The translations under genes and the position numbers were made by a program. A DNA stretch of 14,419 bases, taken from the NCBI GenBank assembly GCA_002344975.1, contig DDUV01000113.1, positions 34,865 to 49,283 of the forward strand, given 5' to 3'. This DNA comes from Saprospiraceae bacterium UBA2329. GTDB taxonomy: Bacteria > Bacteroidota > Bacteroidia > Chitinophagales > Saprospiraceae. Positions 13,893 through 14,419 of this stretch are shown in pieces; position 1 is the stretch's first letter; every line of letters starts with the position of its first letter. The notes under the pieces were generated by a model. That model was not told where the DNA came from and made no database searches. It worked only from the letters and a program-made list of their open reading frames with translations.

Positions 13893-13937
13893 GAGCAAAA
13901 CAGGTTACAGGCGAATCTGCCTGCAACCTGTTTGCTC
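13893..13937 (-). terminator. Long hairpin beyond the T9SS-protein gene
   Basis: GAGC, AAACAGGTT and CAGGC pair with GCCTG, AACCTGTTT and GCTC around a 6-nt loop, with one bulged A and one mismatch, about 18 bp in all. It begins 32 nt past the stop of the partial gene on the right (13970-13972). An A-rich rather than T-rich stretch follows on the minus strand, so it may stabilise the transcript end more than terminate it. The rest of 13732-13892 is AT-rich and shows no gene. Confidence 0.55.
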
Positions 13938-13940
13938 TCA

Positions 13941-13956
13941 CAGTTCATCAGAACTG
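13941..13956 (-). terminator. Small hairpin between the T9SS-protein stop and the long hairpin
   Basis: CAGTTC (13941-13946) and GAACTG (13951-13956) form a perfect 6-bp stem with a 4-nt loop. It lies 13 nt past the stop codon on the minus strand, immediately before the longer hairpin at 13893-13937. Tandem hairpins at this place suggest a designed transcript end. Confidence 0.4.
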
Positions 13957-13969
13957 TTTCAGTGTCCTT

Positions 13970-14419
13970 TTATCTCGTCAACACCATCTTACGCGTCGCG
14001 GTGAAGTCTCCGCTGATCAGCGTGTATTGCAGCACGCCTGCCGGCAGGTCTTCTCCATCCAACTGAATCTGGTGCATTCCACGTCCGTACTCGCCCTTGA
14101 AGACTTTGAGCACGCGGCCTCTCACATCCGTGATGGTCAGCGTAGCCTCGCCGGCATTGGGCAGGTAGAACCCGATCGTCGTCTTGCCCGCAAATGGGTT
14201 GGGCTGGTTCTGGTACAGCGCATACTCCTCCGTCAACTCGCGGCTGCCGAAGTTCAGCGATACATCCAATGTGCGGCTGTTGCGGTCGTAAGCCTCGGCT
14301 CTGGTCAGACGGCTGCTTACGCTCAACAGGTCGCTGAGCTTACCGGAGGCCGTGGCGCGGAACACAAGGGTGAACAGCACCTCGTCAGACTTGACCCGGT
14401 TGCCGGCATTCATTTCGTG
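13970..14419 (-). CDS. C-terminal end of a large T9SS-secreted protein (5' part outside the window)
   Basis: The frame runs off the right edge; codons for His-Glu precede the first internal Met at 14413, so 149 residues are visible and the true start lies outside. The visible part begins with the end of a cohesin-like or similar beta-sandwich (DEVLFTLVFRATASGKLSDLLSVSSRLTRAEAYD ... LDVSLNFG). A T9SS type A sorting domain follows: ALYQNQPNPFAGKTTIGFYL, then EATLTITDVRGRVLK and a final FTATRKMVLTR. NQPNPF plus the conserved final strands are typical of the family. The whole protein should cross the inner membrane by Sec and the outer membrane by T9SS. Its length and any enzymatic domain cannot be judged from this fragment. 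Similar sequences with this exact style of ending are, from memory, frequent in Saprospiria. Confidence 0.9.
   Translation of the reverse strand, partial: HEMNAGNRVKSDEVLFTLVFRATASGKLSDLLSVSSRLTRAEAYDRNSRTLDVSLNFGSRELTEEYALYQNQPNPFAGKTTIGFYLPNAGEATLTITDVRGRVLKVFKGEYGRGMHQIQLDGEDLPAGVLQYTLISGDFTATRKMVLTR

Overview
The window looks like a chromosomal segment of a Bacteroidota bacterium, probably a Saprospiria-type lineage. Two proteins end in type IX secretion (T9SS) sorting domains. There are TonB C-terminal-domain proteins, a PepSY-like periplasmic protein and a DUF3098 gene in an ftsX-DUF3098-uppP cluster. Several gene starts are preceded by the Bacteroidota -7 promoter motif TAnnTTTG rather than by clear Shine-Dalgarno sites. 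The phylum call is firm; the class call is an inference from remembered similarity. I saw no tRNA, rRNA, insertion sequence, integrase or CRISPR array.

Layout, left to right. (1) 30-926 (+): a four-helix membrane protein of unknown function. (2) 1046-3946: a divergent pair of exported proteins sharing a 177-nt gap. One is a PepSY-like (beta-lactamase-inhibitor-like) protein on the minus strand; the other is a modular serine hydrolase of the class C beta-lactamase fold with a T9SS sorting domain. (3) 3949-5510 (-): two paralogous exported proteins with TonB-type C-terminal domains, one with an extra TPR-like region. The gap between them holds two hairpins and a tandem 36-bp repeat. (4) 5579-7900 (-): a two-gene operon for a GMC-family flavin dehydrogenase and its gluconate-dehydrogenase-subunit-3-like lipoprotein partner. 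(5) 8056-10063 (-): ftsX, a DUF3098 gene and uppP, a tight envelope and division operon. (6) 10123-11352 (+): a glycosyltransferase-family-2-like protein whose usual acidic catalytic motifs look replaced. (7) 11353-11742: a 390-nt non-coding stretch with a promoter candidate and a strong dyad. (8) 11743-13281 (+): a large all-helical TPR-like cytoplasmic protein, converging on a small cysteine-containing unknown (13315-13731, -). (9) 13970 to the right edge (-): the C-terminal end of a large T9SS-secreted protein, with hairpins beyond its stop.

The common theme is the cell envelope: undecaprenyl carrier recycling (UppP), division and cell-wall remodelling (FtsX), TonB-like energy or partner coupling, periplasmic sugar or alcohol oxidation, and T9SS cargo. 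The best candidates for new biology are the PepSY/serine-hydrolase pair, the paralogous TonB-domain proteins without membrane anchors, the degenerate glycosyltransferase, and the dyad-containing leader before the helical-repeat gene. Every structure and promoter call was made by eye; none was computed.
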